Source of the DNA: CAYNYI01 sp964401455
GTDB taxonomy: Bacteria; Fibrobacterota; OXYB2-FULL-49-7; CAYNYI01
Assembly (NCBI GenBank): GCA_964401455.1
Contig: CAYNYI010000018.1
Location: 1 to 32,244 of the forward strand
Length of the DNA: 32,244 nucleotides
Direction: 5' to 3'
The translations under genes and the position numbers were made by a program. This document shows positions 1 to 6,975 of the stretch, in pieces. The notes under the pieces are model-generated. The model had not been told where the DNA came from, made no database searches, and worked only from the letters and a program-made list of their open reading frames with translations. Every line of letters starts with the position of its first letter. The first letter of the stretch is position 1.

Positions 1-209
1 GAGTTCCACTTAAAAACAGATTTTTTTCTGTAGAAAAAACTAGACCACCTGACTCCAAACATATCTTTTTAAAAATCATTTCAGCAAAAAAAATCAGACA
101 GTTTGCAGGTCTGGTTTACCGCCGCATTAATAACAGAAAGACGGCAATGAGCCGGCAGGCCATTCATAATAGGTGCTTTATGAGAAATTTATTCTAAAAA
201 GCATGCAAT
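1..209. other. Intergenic DNA upstream of rloA, no gene seen
   Basis: I find no convincing coding region here. The stretch is AT-rich, with a short hairpin near 15-31 (ACAGA/TCTGT arms around a T run) and only very short ATG frames, for example 16 codons from about 147. It could be the tail of an upstream unit or spacer DNA ahead of the rloA promoter. Confidence 0.5.
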
Positions 210-239
210 TTGACAAATTGTTGGCAAAAAACCTATATT
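210..239 (+). promoter_or_regulatory. sigma70 promoter of rloAB
   Basis: TTGACA at 210-215 matches the -35 consensus exactly. An 18-bp spacer separates it from TATATT at 234-239. Transcription would start near 246, about 26 bases before the TTG start of rloA, leaving room for the AGGAG ribosome site at 261-265. Confidence 0.7.
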
Positions 240-242
240 TAA

Positions 243-255
243 GTGAAAGTTTCAC
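243..255. promoter_or_regulatory. Perfect palindrome over the rloAB transcription start (operator candidate)
   Basis: GTGAAA, one G, then TTTCAC form a perfect 6+1+6 inverted repeat. It begins three bases after the -10 box and covers the predicted transcription start, where a repressor would block initiation. No regulator gene lies in the sequenced flank, so the binding protein is unknown. The AT-rich half sites could also be chance. Confidence 0.4.
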
Positions 256-271
256 ATAAAAGGAGCAATTT

Positions 272-1600
272 TTGATTGTAAGATTTTCGGTTTCAAATTT
301 TCGGTCTTTTGATAATATTCAGGAAATCTCGATGGTTCCTTCAAGAGTCCGTTCTTTCCCCGGCCATGTCTATAAAACGAATAACAATGTCGTACCGGCG
401 CTACTTAAATCAGCGTTAATATTCGGGCCTAATTCTTCGGGAAAGTCAAATCTGGTCAGGGCTTTGGAATTATCAAAAAAAATTATAGTTTCCTCTCCAA
501 GGAATCTTGCCAGAGAGTTTCAGGTTTATGCTTTCAGTGGCAGAAACAGCAGAGAAACCGAATTTACCTATGACCTTATAATAAACGGAAAGTGTTATGC
601 ATATTCTTTTTCAATAGATATGGGCATAATTTCAGAAGAAAACTTAAGTCTTGTTACCTCCGGCAGTGAAAAAGAATTGTATACAAGAAAAACATTCGGA
701 GAAAAAGTTGAAGTTATTTTCGGTTATAAATTCAAAAACAAATCCGAAGAAAAATTCCATAAAACAATCAGCAAGGGAACAAGGCCCGATCAGCTTTTTC
801 TTAACTATATTAACAGCCAGAACCCGTCCGAAGTAAACAGCCATTTTAAGGATGTATACGATTGGTTTAACAATAAGCTTACAATCATTTTCCCGTTTTC
901 AAAGGTAAAAAAAGGAATAGAAATACATATTATGAAAAATGAAAATTTGCGGGAATTTTATGAAAAATACCTGCGCATTTTTGATACGGGAATAGATAAG
1001 CTGGATTTCGAAGAATTCGAATTTGACGATCCGAAATTCCAGGTTCCTGAATCGCTAAAAAAAACTATTCTGGAAAAAATCGGGAATGAAATGATAATGA
1101 CCGTTAGTAATAACCAGAATGACACTTACCATGTTGAAAGTAAAGATGGAGAAATTTTGGTTAAAAAACTAAAAGCGGTACACAGTATAAATAATTCCGG
1201 GAAATACATTAATTTTAATTTATCGGAAGAATCGGACGGAACCAACAGAATAATGGACCTTATACCGATGATTTATCTTCTCAGACAGGGTAATACGGTG
1301 GTTATTGATGAAATAGACCGCAGTTTCCATTCTCTGATTTCAGAAAAGATATATGAGCTGTTTTTCAGAGAAACAAAGGAAAAAGGAGCTCAGCTTATTG
1401 CAACGACTCATGACCTGAGCCTGTTAAATTTAAAAAAGCTTAGAAGAGATGAAACTTGGTTTATTGAAAAAGATAAAAAAAACCGGAGCATTATTTATTC
1501 TCTTGAAGAATTTAAACCCCGTTTTGATAAAAATCTGCGAAGTGCTTATATGTCGGGCAGGTTTGGAGGTATTCCGGTAATAAGTGATTCTCCTGAATAG
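272..1600 (+). CDS. rloA: RloA/AbiLi-type AAA ATPase of an abortive-infection pair
   Basis: A 442-residue ABC/SMC-like ATPase of the AAA_15/AAA_21 type. Residues 1-20 give the usual N-terminal strand (IVRFSVSNFRSF). Walker A is GPNSSGKS at 52-59, a signature-like LSEESDGTNR lies at 317-326, Walker B VVIDEID at 343-349 and the H-loop ATTHD at 377-381. The length fits the family. The start is TTG with AGGAG seven bases upstream; no better start exists. The gene ends five bases before an RloB family gene, and the pair matches the RloA/RloB (AbiL-like) arrangement known from restriction loci and phage-defence islands. By family knowledge the ATPase would sense or gate and the Toprim-like partner would be the effector. 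Defence activity here is inferred, not shown. Confidence 0.88.
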   Translation: MIVRFSVSNFRSFDNIQEISMVPSRVRSFPGHVYKTNNNVVPALLKSALIFGPNSSGKSNLVRALELSKKIIVSSPRNLAREFQVYAFSGRNSRETEFTYDLIINGKCYAYSFSIDMGIISEENLSLVTSGSEKELYTRKTFGEKVEVIFGYKFKNKSEEKFHKTISKGTRPDQLFLNYINSQNPSEVNSHFKDVYDWFNNKLTIIFPFSKVKKGIEIHIMKNENLREFYEKYLRIFDTGIDKLDFEEFEFDDPKFQVPESLKKTILEKIGNEMIMTVSNNQNDTYHVESKDGEILVKKLKAVHSINNSGKYINFNLSEESDGTNRIMDLIPMIYLLRQGNTVVIDEIDRSFHSLISEKIYELFFRETKEKGAQLIATTHDLSLLNLKKLRRDETWFIEKDKKNRSIIYSLEEFKPRFDKNLRSAYMSGRFGGIPVISDSPE

Positions 1601-1605
1601 AAACA

Positions 1606-2202
1606 ATGCCGTCAAAATATAAAAGAAAATCCAGGATCCGTGAGCCTTTCAGAAAAATTGTTATTGCAATGGAGGGAAATGATACCGAGCCGAAATATTT
1701 CCGGGCCTTGAGATCAAAAAAACATTCAGCCCAACTTGAATTGAAAATTCTTGAAAGAAAGAAAAATGACACCAGATCAGCTCCCAGGCATGTCTTTTCA
1801 CAGATATTAGAATATACAAAAACTATAGATTATGATAAAGATGATGAGTGCTGGATAGTCATTGATAAAGACAATTGGCCTGAGAAGCAGCTAAGAGAGG
1901 TCGCCGCTGGTTGTAAAAATTGCGGTTATGGAATGGCAATCAGCAATCCTTGTTTTGAAATATGGCTTATCTGCCACTATGGAATACCAGGAAAAGCAGA
2001 TACTTCTAAAACTGTAAAAAAAAGATGGAGAAAAATTCGCAGCGAAAAAGGAAGCCCGGCTTTTCCGGATATTCTGGAGAATATTGATACCGCGATAAAA
2101 AACGCACGGAAACTTGATACGGAGCCTTCTACAAGATGGCCCAACAATCAGGCAACAAGGGTTTATTTGCTGATAGAAGAAATTAATCGGACGATTCCTT
2201 AG
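1606..2202 (+). CDS. rloB: RloB family Toprim-like protein, partner of RloA
   Basis: A 198-residue RloB domain protein. The N-terminal EGxxTExxYF motif is present (E23 to F32), followed by the acidic VIDKDNWP strand (D87, D89) and the family motif SNPCFEIWLICHY at 113-125. These residues suggest a metal-dependent Toprim-like nuclease fold. The ATG lies five bases after the rloA stop with no clear ribosome site of its own, so translation is probably coupled to rloA. The basic N-terminus (residues 4-17) is typical. Both genes look intact, so the pair may be functional. A hairpin follows about 50 bases after the stop. Confidence 0.85.
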   Translation: MPSKYKRKSRIREPFRKIVIAMEGNDTEPKYFRALRSKKHSAQLELKILERKKNDTRSAPRHVFSQILEYTKTIDYDKDDECWIVIDKDNWPEKQLREVAAGCKNCGYGMAISNPCFEIWLICHYGIPGKADTSKTVKKRWRKIRSEKGSPAFPDILENIDTAIKNARKLDTEPSTRWPNNQATRVYLLIEEINRTIP

Positions 2203-2253
2203 ACTACAGGTACACAAACCTGTGATTTCTGCTGTCTGCCTATCCTCAATTTG

Positions 2254-2280
2254 AATTCCGCAGAAGCCTTCTGCGGAATT
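2254..2280 (+). terminator. 12-bp perfect hairpin after rloB
   Basis: AATTCCGCAGAA and its exact reverse complement flank a 3-base GCC loop. On the plus strand the right arm is followed by TTTCCCCCC rather than a clean U-tract, so it is an imperfect intrinsic terminator for rloAB. On the minus strand the stem also follows the possible small gene at 2323-2475. Confidence 0.55.
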
Positions 2281-2307
2281 TCCCCCCGCACACGCGGGGA
2301 TGAACCG
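2279..2307. repeat. Solitary type I-E CRISPR-like repeat (29 nt)
   Basis: The last 24 bases, from CCCCGCACACGCGGGG to ATGAACCG, match the widespread type I-E repeat, including the CCCCGC/GCGGGG stem and the 8-base crRNA handle ATGAACCG. The first five bases differ from the usual GTGTT. No second copy occurs 55-65 bases away on either side, or elsewhere in the window, and no cas gene is present. This is therefore not an array: it may be a relic, a solo repeat or a chance hairpin. Confidence 0.5.
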
Positions 2308-2322
2308 AAGTTAAATCGTTCG

Positions 2323-2475
2323 TTAATGTTTATCGGGGCAGGTTAGAACTTCCGGCTGCACTGTACGTTCGCCGGATGGTGTGTCTATTCTGCGCTGCCA
2401 GGCGCAATCCAAAACGGCATTTTCGTCACCACCGGTGTCGATTTCTTTTTTTAAAACCTTTTTGGTCGTTGCCAT
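2323..2475 (-). CDS. Possible small protein, 50 residues, unrecognised
   Basis: An ATG frame of 50 codons beginning MATTKKVLKKEIDTG and ending LTCPDKH. It is hydrophilic with two cysteines and one tryptophan, and has no signal or membrane segment. I recognise no family. The only Shine-Dalgarno-like run (AGAAGG) sits almost on the ATG, which argues against efficient initiation. Its start coincides with the left edge of the decayed repeat at 2473, and its stop lies just beyond the CRISPR-like repeat, so it fills an otherwise empty gap. It could be a relic of a longer gene. Confidence 0.35.
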   Translation of the reverse strand: MATTKKVLKKEIDTGGDENAVLDCAWQRRIDTPSGERTVQPEVLTCPDKH

Positions 2476-2590
2476 ACCTTCTGAAGGAGAGGAGGTATGT
2501 TAATAAAATACTTGATCAAAACATCGAGAAGAGTTAAATATTTACTAAATGGACCAATTTGACTTGAAGACATACAGGAATCACGGAAAA
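2473..2590 (+). repeat. Decayed copy of the segment upstream of rhuM
   Basis: This stretch aligns with 3246-3390. Shared landmarks in the same order are CATACCT, CTTGATCAAAACA, CGAGAAG-GGTTAAAT (GAGTTAAAT here), ATTTACTAAATGG and ACATACAGGA. Relative to 3246-3390 it lacks 33 bases between two TAAAT motifs, an in-frame loss, and carries a TGC to TGA change. An ATG at 2497 with AGGAGA six bases upstream opens a 21-codon frame through it, probably fortuitous. It may be a remnant of an earlier insertion of the same element. Confidence 0.6.
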
Positions 2591-2594
2591 GGTG

Positions 2595-3083
2595 TTAGCG
2601 CTTCTTCAGTCCCGATATCTTCCTTCGGGAAAGCCCGGTGATTTTCTGAATAATTGATATATCGAATCCTTCTGCCAGCATCCTCCGTGCGGATTCGATT
2701 TTGCCTTCTTTGATGCCTTGTTCAAGGTCCTGCTGGATGCCTTCTTTTCTTTCCTCTTCTCTTGCTTTTTTAAAACTTTCGGTAAATATCGACATGTTCT
2801 TCTCCGGCATAAATTTATCTATCTCTTTATAAATATATTCTGTTTCCAGCGTTTTTTCAAATAAATTGAGGATAAAATCCGAGAAATTCTTCATTAATGA
2901 AGGTGATTCTTTTCTCATGATGTCCGCGATGAGTTTAAAATGCTTTTTAGCCGAATCGGGACCTGTATTTTCTGCGATCATGGCTGCGGATAAGGCGGAC
3001 CGTATTTTCAGGAGGTTTTCTGTTTTGAATTCATTTATGCAAACGGGGTAATATTGGAATATTTTATTGCATGGAAATTTAGT
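2595..3083 (-). pseudogene. C-terminal remnant of an Rpn/PD-(D/E)XK family nuclease-transposase
   Basis: The open frame runs from a TAA at 3084-3086 to the stop at 2595. The translated piece has YYPVCINEF near its start and ends with the charged helix and helical tail typical of Rpn family recombination-promoting nucleases (EGIQQDLEQGIKEGKIESAR, then ML-EGFDISIIQKITGLS). The N-terminal catalytic PD-(D/E)XK half is absent, and upstream of 3084 the sequence is unrelated (hairpin and direct repeat). The first ATG, at 2981, would give only 128 residues. I read it as a truncated, inactive copy. Rpn genes are commonly found decayed in accessory DNA. Confidence 0.72.
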
Positions 3084-3123
3084 TTAGTCGGAATTGTAGG
3101 ATACAGAGATTTTAGAAAAATAG

Positions 3124-3147
3124 ATTCCCCGGTCGGGGCCGGGGAAT
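3124..3147. repeat. dRS3/REP-like hairpin repeat
   Basis: ATTCCCCGG and CCGGGGAAT form a perfect 9-bp stem around TCGGGG, followed by GAC. The ATTCCC-loop-GGGAAT pattern resembles the dispersed dRS3/REP-type repeats of many genomes. Only one copy is in this window, so dispersal cannot be judged here. Confidence 0.55.
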
Positions 3148-3164
3148 GACGTTGATGTTGGTGC

Positions 3165-3246
3165 ATCCTGTCATCTAAAAGTGAATTATAATCGTGATAA
3201 TTTAAACAGACAGCTGTCTTAGTGCGCCTCCCCGAAACCGGAATGC
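3165..3246. repeat. 82-bp direct repeat, left copy flanking rhuM
   Basis: This stretch is identical over 82 bases to 4530-4611. It contains a perfect 12-bp palindrome AGACAGCTGTCT and the near-palindrome TTATAATCGTGATAA. Its right edge is exactly where homology to the decayed segment at 2473 begins. Together with the right copy it brackets rhuM in a 1,365-bp unit. No GTTRRRY core is present, so it is not an integron attC site. It could be the end of a lost mobile element or a site-specific recombination target. Confidence 0.85.
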
Positions 3247-3415
3247 ATACCTCCTGAATTGAAGAAGATTATTAACAAAAAGCTTGATCAAAACACCGAG
3301 AAGGGTTAAATTTCTTAAAGATGGTAAAAAGTGGCTGTCTAAATATTTACTAAATGGTTCACTTTGCTTTGAATACATACAGGATAACAATCAAATATAT
3401 GTGAAGAAAACGGAA

Positions 3416-4441
3416 ATGGCAGATAAAAACAATCAAACCGGCGAAATAATCATTTTTAAAACAGCAGATGAAAAAGTGTCTGTGAATGTCGTGATGGAAA
3501 ATGAGACCGTATGGCTTACACAAGAGCAAATGGCAGAGCTTTTTGGAAAAGCTCGTCGAACAATTGGTGAGCATATTCAAAATATATTCAAAGAAGGGGA
3601 ATTAGAAGAAGAATTGGTTCGGCGGAATTTCCGCCATACCACTCAACATGGTGCAATAGCAGGAAAAACACAAGAAGTCTCTGTAAATTATTACAATCTT
3701 GATGTCATTATCTCCGTTGGATACCGAGTAAAATCTCTTCGTGGGACAGAGTTTCGTAAATGGGCGACAGCAAGACTCAAAGAATATATCATCAAAGGTT
3801 TTACCATGGATGATGAGAGGCTTAAAGGCAAAGGCGGTGGCAATTATTGGAAAGAGCTTCTTGATAGAATCCGGGATATTAGAAGCAGTGAAAAAGTTTT
3901 GTATCGTCAGGTATTGGACTTGTATTCAACAAGTAGTGACTATAATCCCAAAAGCGAAGAATCAAAAACATTTTTTGCCGCGGTACAAAATAAATTGCAC
4001 TATGCTGTAAATACTCAAACTGCTGCGGAACTTATCTATGATCGTGCAAATGCAGAAAAAGAATTTATGGGTTTAACTACATTTTCAGGAGAAATACCAA
4101 CAAAAAATGATATCTCCATAGCAAAAAATTATCTTAATCAAGATGAGTTACAGAGACTCAATCGTCTCGTATCAGCTTTTTTTGATCTGGCAGAACTTAA
4201 GGCGATGGAACATACCGAAATGAAAATGCAAGACTGGATAACTGAGCTAGATAAATTTACTCAAAGTTATGGAAAAGGAACTCTTGAAAATGCCGGGGAA
4301 GTGAGTCATACAAAAGCAATGAAAAAAGCAGAAAAAGAATACAAAAGATATCAGGTAAAAACACTTTCACCAGTAGAAAAAGAGTATTTGGAAAATATAA
4401 AGAATATTGAAAAAGATATTAAGAAAAAACCTAAGGAATAA
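3416..4441 (+). CDS. RhuM family protein (virulence RhuM-like)
   Basis: 341 residues from the ATG chosen here. The family hallmark is the N-terminal EN-ETVWLTQEQMAELF segment, a helix-turn-helix-like region with GKARRTIGEHIQNIF, followed by VSVNYYNLDVIISVGYRVKS and FRKWATARLKEYIIKGF, which are near-invariant in RhuM proteins. The C-terminal 200 residues are helical and charged. Function in the family is unknown; Salmonella RhuM is encoded in SPI-3. The frame is open upstream to a TTG at 3284, adding 44 residues, but that stretch lies within a segment repeated at 2473-2590 and family members begin near the ATG used here. The gene sits alone between two 82-bp direct repeats, which suggests transfer as a cassette. 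Confidence 0.85.
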   Translation: MADKNNQTGEIIIFKTADEKVSVNVVMENETVWLTQEQMAELFGKARRTIGEHIQNIFKEGELEEELVRRNFRHTTQHGAIAGKTQEVSVNYYNLDVIISVGYRVKSLRGTEFRKWATARLKEYIIKGFTMDDERLKGKGGGNYWKELLDRIRDIRSSEKVLYRQVLDLYSTSSDYNPKSEESKTFFAAVQNKLHYAVNTQTAAELIYDRANAEKEFMGLTTFSGEIPTKNDISIAKNYLNQDELQRLNRLVSAFFDLAELKAMEHTEMKMQDWITELDKFTQSYGKGTLENAGEVSHTKAMKKAEKEYKRYQVKTLSPVEKEYLENIKNIEKDIKKKPKE

Positions 4442-4482
4442 CTGTGATAAATACTTACACTATAAAACCACAGACAAAGATG

Positions 4483-4501
4483 ATGCTTAAAGATAAAGCA
4501 T
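4483..4501 (+). terminator. Weak hairpin after rhuM
   Basis: ATGCTT and AAGCAT form a 6-bp stem with a 7-base loop 42 bases after the rhuM stop. The arm is followed by TTGATT, a poor U-tract, so terminator function is doubtful. Confidence 0.3.
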
Positions 4502-4510
4502 TTGATTACG

Positions 4511-4525
4511 CCTATATAATATAGG
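4511..4525. repeat. Perfect 15-bp palindrome CCTATAT-A-ATATAGG
   Basis: Seven-base arms surround a single A, four bases before the right 82-bp repeat. It could be an operator or a recombination-related site belonging to the rhuM unit. No equivalent palindrome precedes the left repeat copy. Confidence 0.4.
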
Positions 4526-4529
4526 CATG

Positions 4530-4611
4530 ATCCTGTCATCTAAAAGTGAATTATAATCGTGATAATTTAAACAGACAGCTGTCTTAGTGCGCCTCCCCGA
4601 AACCGGAATGC
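4530..4611. repeat. 82-bp direct repeat, right copy flanking rhuM
   Basis: Identical to 3165-3246. It begins 89 bases after the rhuM stop. Flanking bases differ on both sides (GCATG before, GATATT after). The 78 bases from 4612 to the next gene hold nothing I recognise. Confidence 0.85.
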
Positions 4612-4689
4612 GATATTGAATCGACCCCGGTTTTCTTTTTCGTAGTGACCTGCGCCCTCTTTATTGGACAGATCTCAGGAAATATAAGG

Positions 4690-5196
4690 CTAATCCAGAA
4701 CATCCCCGTAATCGGCATCAATCTCACGAAGCAGTTTTAAAAACTCATCCGGCCCCTTATAGCCGTTGACAAGCCTGATAAATTTTCCGTCAGGCCTGTG
4801 AAACGCGGTTGCCGGCGCGCCTCTTACACCTATATGTCTGGCATAAGCATTCGGGGTGTAGCGCTGCCCCTGAATAGAAATGTGCTGATCTGATTTTTCC
4901 GGATTCACCGAAACCACAACAAAATTATCCTCGAGTTCTTTTTTGACCTTAGAATCAGAATATGTATAGTTGTCCATCTTCCCGCACCACATGCACCAGT
5001 CTGTATAGATCTTCACAAGAATAAGTTTGCCATCGGCTCCGGCTATCCCGACCGCCTCATTGAAGGGGAGAACTTTAAGCGCGGGTTTTGCCTTATCCTC
5101 CGAATTTTCGGCACCGGTTTCTTTCCCGTCCAGGTCTTTTTCCGAACAGAAAAGACACATTAAAACAAGGGCGGCTAAAACTGTTTTCTTTAACAT
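4690..5196 (-). CDS. Thioredoxin-like lipoprotein at the end of the thi operon
   Basis: 168 residues. The N-terminal signal MLKKTVLAALVLMCLFC ends in a lipobox-like cysteine with Phe at -1, so an envelope lipoprotein is predicted. The mature part is a thioredoxin_7/DUF255-like fold with the active site WCMWC (CxxC), then TYSDSKV, a GVRGAPATAF cis-Pro loop and a C-terminal helix. I chose the second ATG because GGAGA lies seven bases before it; the first ATG at 5202 overlaps that site. The start lies two bases after the thiE stop, so it is probably co-transcribed with thiamin genes. It probably reduces or oxidises disulfides outside the cytoplasm; any link to thiazole sulfur chemistry is inference from position only. 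Confidence 0.82.
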   Translation of the reverse strand: MLKKTVLAALVLMCLFCSEKDLDGKETGAENSEDKAKPALKVLPFNEAVGIAGADGKLILVKIYTDWCMWCGKMDNYTYSDSKVKKELEDNFVVVSVNPEKSDQHISIQGQRYTPNAYARHIGVRGAPATAFHRPDGKFIRLVNGYKGPDEFLKLLREIDADYGDVLD

Positions 5197-5198
5197 AA

Positions 5199-5852
5199 TC
5201 ATTCTCCGAATCTTTTAATAATTTCAAGAAGCTCGCCGGCAGCCCTGCCGGGCGAAGGCGCGGCTGTAACCGCCGAAACAACGGCAATGGTACGGGCCCC
5301 TTTCTCAAGAACTTTTTCTATATTACTTTTATTAATTCCTCCCATTACGGTAAAGGGCAGGGGACACGCGGAAGAAATTTCGGGAATTTTATCCGGGCCC
5401 AGAAATTCATCATCCCATTTTTTTGTAGAGGTCGGAAATATGGGGCCTATATTATAATAAGAAGCTTCGCCGGGAACAATTTTAGAAGATTCTTCGACAG
5501 AATGCGAAGACACACCGATTATTCCCTCCGGAAGAAGTTTGCGTGCATATTCCGCCGGGATATCATTCTGGCCGAGATGGACACCGTCGGCGCCCGAAAG
5601 AGAAGCAATATCAGGGTAGTCGTTTATTATAAGAAGAGCGTCATTTTTGTGACAGATATCAGAAAGCTTCTCCGCTGTATAAAGAAGGGTTCTTCTGTCG
5701 AGATTCTTTTCCCTCAGTTGTATAAGACGAACTCCGGCAGAGAGGGCCTCTTTAACTATATATTCCGTTGTTCGGCCGCCGGATTGTTCTGTTCCGGTTA
5801 CGAGGTAGAGTCCCGCTTTGCGGAATTTGTCCATCTCAATATTATGTTCCAT
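5199..5852 (-). CDS. thiE: Thiamin-phosphate synthase
   Basis: 217 residues, normal length for the TIM-barrel ThiE family, which joins HMP-pyrophosphate and thiazole phosphate to give thiamin monophosphate in the cytoplasm. Diagnostic segments are LIQLREKNL, IINDYPDIA, DGVHLGQNDIP, IGVSSHSVEE, YYNIGPIFPTSTK (pyrophosphate loop) and MGGINKSNI. The frame overlaps the end of thiH by 11 bases. Met7 (MDKFRKAGLYLVTG) is an equally plausible start, because neither has a clear ribosome site and coupling to thiH is likely. It is the fifth gene of the thiF-S-G-H-E operon. Confidence 0.93.
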   Translation of the reverse strand: MEHNIEMDKFRKAGLYLVTGTEQSGGRTTEYIVKEALSAGVRLIQLREKNLDRRTLLYTAEKLSDICHKNDALLIINDYPDIASLSGADGVHLGQNDIPAEYARKLLPEGIIGVSSHSVEESSKIVPGEASYYNIGPIFPTSTKKWDDEFLGPDKIPEISSACPLPFTVMGGINKSNIEKVLEKGARTIAVVSAVTAAPSPGRAAGELLEIIKRFGE

Positions 5853-6975
5853 TTTTTATGTATGCGCGGTCCCAGTTTTTATAAACCGGTGTTAGCCCTT
5901 TTTTACAAAGCGCCGCGCAGAAGTCCTTTCTGCTTCTTTTATCGGAAATCTCAAACTGTTTACCCGAACCGGATTCATCCAAATCTAAATAACCGCCCAC
6001 GGTCGTCCGGGAGGCGGTGCTCATCTTGCTGATGCCGAGTCCGGCCATGCCGTCACGGAATACCGGTCCTTCTCTTGTGGAAAGCACAAGATGAAAATGA
6101 GGAAATTTCAGCCTGAACGCGAAAATAAATGCCGCGAGACGGCGGTCGGAAATATTATATGCAGGGTCGAAACCGCCCGGTTCGGGTCTTATGCGCGGAA
6201 AAGAGATAGAAATATACGCGTCTTTATCCGCTCTTCTTATCTCTTTTGCATGCGCAGCAAGAGAAAGAAGATCAAATGCCGGTTCCGAAAGACCGAGCAG
6301 CGCGCCTGTCCCGATCTGGCGTGCGCCGGCCAAAAGAGCCCGAAAAGGCGTTTCATAGCGGTAATCGAAATCCTTTTTCTTACCCCATCTATGAAGTTTT
6401 TCGTATATTTCTCTGTCATAGGTTTCCTGATAGACGGTTATTCCGAAAAGGCCGTCAGAAACAAGAGAGGTATATTCGGCCGTTTCCATAGGGAAGGTCT
6501 CGGCGGTTACGCGGTTAAAACTTTCAGCGCATATTCCGATCCCGGAAGACAGATGGTCAAGATCTCCGGGGCTGCCGCGCTCTCCGGTCAGAAGGAGTAT
6601 CTCGTCGAAGCCGCCGGAAGCTATCCCGGAGGCTTCCTTTCTTATTTCCTCTTTTGAAAGTCTGCGTCTTTTAATGTTTCTGTCGGAGGCGAACCCGCAA
6701 TAGGCGCAGCCTCCCGAGCAGTAATTTGATATATAAAGAGGGATGTACAACTCAACCGTGCGTCCGAAATATTTCAAGGTAAGTTCTTTGGCGGCCGAGG
6801 CCGACTCCTCAAGACGGCAAAGCGCCCTTTCAGACAAAAGGGCGGCGAATTCGTGGTCCGATATCCCGGTGGAATCGGAAATAGCGGAGTCTATAAGACG
6901 GTCCGACTCTCTCTGCGGTATCTCACCGCGGGCGATCTCCAGAAGTTCTTTTGAGGGAGGCTGTATCAGAATCAC
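5842..6975 (-). CDS. thiH: 2-iminoacetate synthase (tyrosine lyase), radical SAM
   Basis: 377 residues, as in known ThiH proteins. The radical SAM cluster motif CSGGCAYC lies near residue 85 inside YISNYCSGGCAYCGF, and the C-terminal BATS-type half has ISISFPRIRPEPGGFDP and VLSTREGPVFRDG. ThiH cleaves tyrosine with SAM to give dehydroglycine for the thiazole ring, an oxygen-sensitive route used mainly by anaerobes and facultative bacteria in place of ThiO. The start is GTG, overlapping the thiG stop as GTGA, with GGGAGG directly before it, so translation is coupled. The C-terminal KNWD motif matches E. coli ThiH (KDWD). Confidence 0.94.
   Translation of the reverse strand: MILIQPPSKELLEIARGEIPQRESDRLIDSAISDSTGISDHEFAALLSERALCRLEESASAAKELTLKYFGRTVELYIPLYISNYCSGGCAYCGFASDRNIKRRRLSKEEIRKEASGIASGGFDEILLLTGERGSPGDLDHLSSGIGICAESFNRVTAETFPMETAEYTSLVSDGLFGITVYQETYDREIYEKLHRWGKKKDFDYRYETPFRALLAGARQIGTGALLGLSEPAFDLLSLAAHAKEIRRADKDAYISISFPRIRPEPGGFDPAYNISDRRLAAFIFAFRLKFPHFHLVLSTREGPVFRDGMAGLGISKMSTASRTTVGGYLDLDESGSGKQFEISDKRSRKDFCAALCKKGLTPVYKNWDRAYIKNGT

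Noticed and set aside
2279..2340. CRISPR array
   Set aside because: Only one repeat is present; the position where a second would start after a 32-base spacer shows unrelated sequence.
3284..3415. N-terminal extension of RhuM from the TTG at 3284
   Set aside because: It lies in a segment duplicated independently of rhuM at 2473-2590, and RhuM family proteins begin near the ATG at 3416.
3165..4611. Integron gene cassette with attC sites around rhuM
   Set aside because: The 82-bp repeats contain no GTTRRRY or RYYYAAC core sites, and no integrase is present.
5502..6657. Long open frames on the plus strand opposite thiE and thiH
   Set aside because: They are antisense to well-supported genes, show no family motifs and have shadow-like arginine- and serine-rich composition.
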